DNA of 20,349 nucleotides. It comes from DATJBF01 sp035515475. GTDB lineage: Bacteria; Verrucomicrobiota; Verrucomicrobiia; Palsa-1439. The notes beneath the pieces were generated by a model. It worked only from the letters and a program-made list of their open reading frames with translations. It ran no database searches and was not told the DNA's origin. The position numbers and the translations under genes were made by a program. Below, in pieces: positions 14,453-20,349 of the stretch. The DNA lies in the NCBI GenBank assembly GCA_035515475.1, contig DATJBF010000015.1:1-20349 (forward strand), given 5' to 3'. Each line of letters begins with the position of its first letter. Position 1 is the stretch's first letter.

Positions 14453-14490
14453 GCTGCGGCGCTGGAACCGAAGCTTACGCTTCGGCTACA
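14437..14490. repeat. double hairpin repeat overlapping the hydroxylase stop codon
   Basis: An outer stem pairs TGTAGCCG (14437-14444) with CGGCTACA (14483-14490). Alternatively two inner hairpins form: GCCGTGGC/GCTGCGGC (14441-14448 with 14453-14460, loop GTAG, two G-U pairs) and CCGAAGC/GCTTCGG (14468-14474 with 14479-14485, loop TTAC). The hydroxylase stop TAG (14450-14452) is in the first loop. The element lies between convergent genes and may also act as a bidirectional transcription end. Confidence 0.6.
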
Positions 14491-14507
14491 AGTAGTGTTA
14501 GAGATCC

Positions 14508-15062
14508 CTAATCCCGGCGATAGGTCCCGACCAATTCCGTCTCCGCGACGATGTGGCCTTTCATCGCCGCTTCCAGTTGCCGACGCGATACGCGGGCGCT
14601 GAGATTCAGCTCCGTGTCGAGCGCGTACAATCGGAAATGGTAATGATGCACGCCGTGGCCGCGCGGCGGGCACGGTCCGCCGTAGCCCAGCCTACCGAAA
14701 TCGGTCATGCCCTGTTTCGCGTTGCCGAGCGCGGCAACGGTATCCGTCTTGGCAACGTTTTCGGGCAACTCGGTCGTGCTGGCGGGGATGGCGTAAATGA
14801 CCCAGTGCACCCACGAACCGCCCGGCGCGTCGGGGTCGTCACAGATCAACGCGTAACTCTTCGTCGACGCCGGCGCGCCCTCCCATTTCAACGCGGGCGA
14901 TGCGTCGGCTCCCTCGCATGAATGTTTGGCGGGCATCGGTTGGTCGTTGCGGAAACTCGGACTGGTCAAAGTGAATTGCGCCATGGCGGCCTCCTGTTCT
15001 GCGGCGGTGACGGCGATGGAGATTCCGAGCGCCGCGACCGTTGCACAGATGATGGTCTTCAT
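14508..15062 (-). CDS. exported YbhB/YbcL-type PEBP (Raf kinase inhibitor-like) protein
   Basis: A 184-residue phosphatidylethanolamine-binding-protein-fold protein. The signal peptide is MKTIICATVAALGISIAVTA with cleavage after AxA-like TAAEQ. The domain begins FTLTSPSFRNDQPMPAKHSC and has the ligand-pocket motif DDPDAPGGSWVHWVIYAIP, then GGPCPPRGHGVHHYHFRLYAL and the C-terminal helix LEAAMKGHIVAETELVGTY. The biochemical role of bacterial PEBPs is uncertain. The ATG at 15062 has GGAGG about eight bases upstream, unlike several neighbours that seem leaderless. It is convergent with the hydroxylase gene. It has no evident partner in the window. Confidence 0.88.
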   Translation of the reverse strand: MKTIICATVAALGISIAVTAAEQEAAMAQFTLTSPSFRNDQPMPAKHSCEGADASPALKWEGAPASTKSYALICDDPDAPGGSWVHWVIYAIPASTTELPENVAKTDTVAALGNAKQGMTDFGRLGYGGPCPPRGHGVHHYHFRLYALDTELNLSARVSRRQLEAAMKGHIVAETELVGTYRRD

Positions 15063-15082
15063 CGTCTGACTCCTCCTTACTT

Positions 15083-15111
15083 ATGATGCGCCCGTCAGCG
15101 GCCCGAGACAA
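15083..15111 (-). promoter_or_regulatory. candidate PEBP promoter
   Basis: TTGTCT (15111-15106), a 17-base spacer and CATCAT (15088-15083) on the minus strand, followed by a short leader with a GGAGG ribosome binding site before the ATG at 15062. Confidence 0.35.
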
Positions 15112-15149
15112 GAGTTTGATTCATTTCTGGCGGTCGGAGGCCGACGGCA

Positions 15150-15259
15150 CCCCTCACCTTGATCCTCTCCCTCAAGGGGCGAGGAGATTCCGCACGCGCC
15201 CGCCTCGCCCCACAGGGGAGAGGCCGGCCCCGCTGTAGTTTGCGGGGACGGGTGAGGGG
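15150..15259. repeat. nested inverted-repeat element
   Basis: The ends CCCCTCACC (15150-15158) and GGTGAGGGG (15251-15259) are perfectly complementary. Inside, CCTCTCCC (15164-15171) pairs with the segment at 15215-15223. The whole could fold as one 110-base hairpin-like element. It has the form of a dispersed palindromic repeat inserted in a non-coding gap. Confidence 0.55.
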
Positions 15260-15305
15260 AACGTGTTCGGAGATCACGTTCTTTAACCACCCGCCGAACT
15301 TCCAC

Positions 15306-15333
15306 TTGCATTCACCGCCGGGATGACTATACT
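15306..15333 (+). promoter_or_regulatory. metH promoter
   Basis: TTGCAT (15306-15311), a 16-base spacer and TATACT (15328-15333), five of six to the -10 consensus. The predicted start near 15340 lies about 200 bases before the metH ATG, leaving room for the structured leader. Confidence 0.6.
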
Positions 15334-15340
15334 TCCCCCC

Positions 15341-15467
15341 GCATCAGGAATTCCTCCCGCGCGTGCGGGAGGGTGCCAACCGAGGCGGGAGCGCCTACGG
15401 TGGCTTCTCCGAAAGCTTTCGGAGGATGTGCGGGCAGAAGTCCCGAACAAAACGCTCCACGCGATAG
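15341..15467 (+). ncRNA. structured metH leader, candidate riboswitch of unassigned class
   Basis: GCATC (15341-15345) can pair with GATGT (15425-15429), enclosing three hairpins: CCTCCCGC/GCGGGAGG (15353-15372, loop GCGT), a 12-bp hairpin at 15375-15404 with two single bulges and loop GGAG, and the perfect 18-base palindrome 15407-15424. A four-base stem CGGG/CCCG follows (15431-15445), then a terminator. A junction next to a terminator before metH suggests metabolite control. I see no cobalamin B12-box, SAM-I core or SAH-riboswitch signature. The alternative is that the hairpins are dispersed repeats. Confidence 0.45.
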
Positions 15468-15503
15468 ACCGCGATTCGCTGATGCGAACGCGGTTTTTTG
15501 TTT
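15468..15503 (+). terminator. intrinsic terminator in the metH leader
   Basis: ACCGCG (15468-15473) and TTCGC (15475-15479) pair with GCGAA and CGCGGT (15484-15494) around loop TGAT with one bulged A, giving an 11-bp stem. Six T residues (15494-15499), then GTTT follow. It lies 40 bases before metH and after its promoter, the place of an attenuator. Confidence 0.75.
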
Positions 15504-15542
15504 CTCCGGATGCGGGAATTGTTAAGCTACGGAAAGATTACG

Positions 15543-19298
<3,756 letters not shown>

Positions 19299-19300
19299 TC

Positions 19301-19338
19301 TCACCACGAAAAACACGAAGTTTACCCGCCCTGGCGGG
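19301..19338. repeat. dispersed-repeat-like CCACGAAAAACACGAAG segment with hairpin
   Basis: Directly after the metH stop there is a purine-rich CCACGAAAAACACGAAG run, then the hairpin CCCGC/GCGGG (19325-19329 with 19334-19338, loop CCTG), then ACCACGAAG again. It fills the 69-base gap between convergent metH and hicA. It resembles a common intergenic repeat and has no T-run. Confidence 0.4.
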
Positions 19339-19367
19339 ACCACGAAGTCTCAGAGGGTCGTGCTCCG

Positions 19368-19589
19368 TCACGACTCGAAGACGGAACGCGGCAGCTGCGA
19401 CTGGCGGATGATTGAGGAGAGAGTCCCGGCAGCCAGTTCGCGGTGACTGGGTACTGGCACGGTGATGGTTGAGTTGGCGATACGCTTCTGCATGATGATG
19501 TGGCTGCCGCGTTGACGCACCTTCGCGAAGCCGTGGTCGGCCAGAATACTGCAGACCTGTTTGCCTGATAGGACGCGCCGTTTACCCAA
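19368..19589 (-). CDS. hicA: HicA-type mRNA interferase toxin
   Basis: A 73-residue HicA/YcfA double-stranded-RNA-binding-fold toxin, which cleaves mRNA when free. The sequence has LSGKQVCSILADHGF, then VRQRGSHIIMQ with the catalytic-type His30, ITVPVPSHRELAAGTLSSI and IIRQSQLPRSVF, all typical. The only usable start is a TTG (19589-19587); there is no earlier Met and the first internal Met is residue 34. The start overlaps the hicB stop by eight bases, so toxin synthesis is coupled to antitoxin translation. Confidence 0.9.
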   Translation of the reverse strand: MGKRRVLSGKQVCSILADHGFAKVRQRGSHIIMQKRIANSTITVPVPSHRELAAGTLSSIIRQSQLPRSVFES

Positions 19590-19809
19590 CGGCGACCTCC
19601 ACTTGGGTTACATACGTGGTCTTGTGCAGACGCTCGCGGACTTCAGCCGCCGAGGCTTCTTCCAAGAACAGCTCGACTGCTTCCGTCAGATTCTGCCGCG
19701 CTTCCTCGACCGTCTTCCCCTGACTACCCACATCCAACTCCGGACAAAGCGCCACAAACCATTTGCCTTCCTGTTGGATGATCGCCGTGAATTGCTTGCT
19801 GGTCTTCAT
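19582..19809 (-). CDS. hicB: HicB-type antitoxin (short form)
   Basis: A 75-residue partial-RNase-H-fold antitoxin that neutralises HicA. It has FTAIIQQEGKWFVALCPELDVGSQGKTVEEARQNL split over strand-helix units, then LTEAVELFLEE. It lacks the C-terminal DNA-binding domain of longer HicB proteins, so autorepression through HicB alone is doubtful. The order here is antitoxin first, the reverse of the hicAB order of E. coli but common for this short form. The ATG at 19809 has no clear Shine-Dalgarno sequence and lies eight bases after a -10 box. Confidence 0.88.
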   Translation of the reverse strand: MKTSKQFTAIIQQEGKWFVALCPELDVGSQGKTVEEARQNLTEAVELFLEEASAAEVRERLHKTTYVTQVEVAVG

Positions 19810-19817
19810 GTGCCGTC

Positions 19818-19846
19818 AGTATGCCCGACCCGGGGCCAAAACGCAA
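19818..19846 (-). promoter_or_regulatory. candidate hicBA promoter (near-leaderless)
   Basis: TTGCGT (19846-19841), a 17-base spacer and CATACT (19823-19818) on the minus strand, with the hicB ATG eight bases downstream. Confidence 0.4.
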
Positions 19847-20060
19847 CTCACCCCGAACTCCGAAGGTATTCTCGAGCAAGGAGACCCGCCCCGCATTCCG
19901 TTCGGGAGCCCGTCCTGCCCGCCCTGAGTTTGTCGAAGGGAGCGAAGTCGAAGGATATTTCACAATCCAGATTGTACGTACTTCGGTGTCGGGGATGTGA
20001 CGGAATGAGCAGATGGTCGCAAACTGCGACCACGGCGCCGAGACTTATGACATAGGAGAC

Positions 20061-20209
20061 GTGACCCTGTATGACCCTCGCGTCAGCGCAAGCCGGACGG
20101 CCTGTGCCTTGCCGACTACGTCCTGCCGGCTCAACCCATCAACTCTTCAACCACTCAACCTACCAACTCATCAACTCATCAACCTCTCAAGAGAACGACA
20201 TAGGGTCAC
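20061..20209. repeat. inverted GTGACCCT ends around the metH-derived repeat
   Basis: GTGACCCT (20061-20068) and AGGGTCAC (20202-20209) are perfectly complementary, extended by ATG/CAT (20071-20073 with 20199-20201). An 8-base direct repeat GACATAGG also frames the block (20049-20056 and 20197-20204). This may mark the borders of an inserted segment. Confidence 0.45.
20079..20191 (+). repeat. 113-base repeat copy B, detached metH fragment
   Basis: Same strand as copy A (18757-18869) and about 97% identical. It contains the metH codons for QRKPDGLCLADYV, now outside any gene. Because half of it is metH coding sequence, it must derive from metH or a homologue, not the reverse. Confidence 0.85.
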
Positions 20210-20349
20210 CCATTAAAGGTTCCGATCAAGACAAAAGTTCCGTGTACTGGCTTTGCCAGCCCTCATTGTTTCTTCTTCGGTTTACCCCGAATTCTTTTCG
20301 GGGTTGAACCTTCCACCGCGACCCGAGTCCGCTGTCCGCGCCTGGGTTG

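Larger units (their letters stand above)
15063..15542. other. 480-base non-coding interval between the PEBP gene and metH
   Basis: It contains, left to right, the PEBP promoter region, a nested inverted-repeat element (15150-15259), a small AACGTG/CACGTT inverted repeat (15260-15280), the metH promoter, the structured metH leader and an intrinsic terminator. No convincing gene is present. Confidence 0.7.
19810..20349. other. 540-base non-coding, repeat-rich interval
   Basis: I see no gene. It holds the hicBA promoter, a CCCTGAGTTTGTCGAAGGG dispersed repeat (19921-19939), a perfect 7-bp hairpin GGTCGCA/TGCGACC (20015-20031), the second copy of the metH repeat (20079-20191) with flanking short repeats, and a hairpin CCCCGAA/TTCGGGG (20285-20303, loop TTCTT). 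A gene may begin beyond the window edge. Confidence 0.6.

Noticed and set aside
15341..15467. Assignment of the metH leader to the cobalamin, SAM-I or SAH riboswitch class
   Set aside because: GGTGCCAA is reminiscent of part of SAM-I, but the rest of its core and the B12 box are missing by eye, so I left the class open.
20015..20031. GGTCGCA/TGCGACC hairpin as part of a gene or terminator
   Set aside because: No convincing gene spans it and no T-run follows; I list it only as part of the non-coding interval.

Overview
The window looks like a piece of a high-GC bacterial chromosome from the Verrucomicrobiota or a close PVC relative. This placement is inferred from gene content: an LL-diaminopimelate aminotransferase (dapL) beside dapA and dapB, a large carboxypeptidase-regulatory-repeat/TlpA thioredoxin protein, a squalene-synthase-type enzyme, and a high density of short dispersed hairpin repeats. 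No rRNA, tRNA or CRISPR array was seen.

Layout. 1-1268: a REP-associated tyrosine transposase (RAYT) gene framed by a 22-nt inverted repeat and preceded by small hairpins. 1269-3477: divergent panC (-) and dapL (+). 3573-12574: a long minus-strand run, in transcription order dapA, dapB, a small exported STN-like protein, folK, panB, a TPR protein, then (after a gap) the TlpA-like protein. dapA/dapB, the small protein/folK and panB/TPR overlap, so translational coupling is likely. The run supplies lysine/peptidoglycan precursor (DAP), folate and pantothenate functions, and panC and dapL on the other side of the TlpA gene complete the same pathways. 12725-14452: divergent squalene/phytoene synthase (-) and histidine-box membrane hydroxylase (+). 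14508-15062: an exported PEBP/YbhB-like protein (-). 15063-15542: a non-coding stretch with a nested inverted repeat and then the metH leader. 15543-19298: cobalamin-dependent methionine synthase (metH). 19368-19809: a hicB-hicA toxin-antitoxin pair (-). 19810-20349: non-coding, repeat-rich.

The most interesting signals are three. First, metH is a full-length open frame that carries five in-frame insertions of hairpin or low-complexity dispersed repeats at domain boundaries and inside the activation domain. One of these, with adjacent metH sequence, is copied almost perfectly (110/113) about 1.3 kb downstream. Second, the metH leader has a good promoter, a predicted four-way junction (closing helix plus three hairpins) and a strong intrinsic terminator just before the gene. 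This is riboswitch-like, but I could not match it to a known class. Third, hairpins with different stems but similar flanks (GTAGG/GTGGG) and loops recur in and between genes, which suggests a REP-like family that may relate to the RAYT.

Several promoters (dapA, dapL, panC, hicB and the hydroxylase) sit so close to the start codon that leaderless or near-leaderless transcripts are predicted. All functional calls come from reading motifs by eye. No database search was run.
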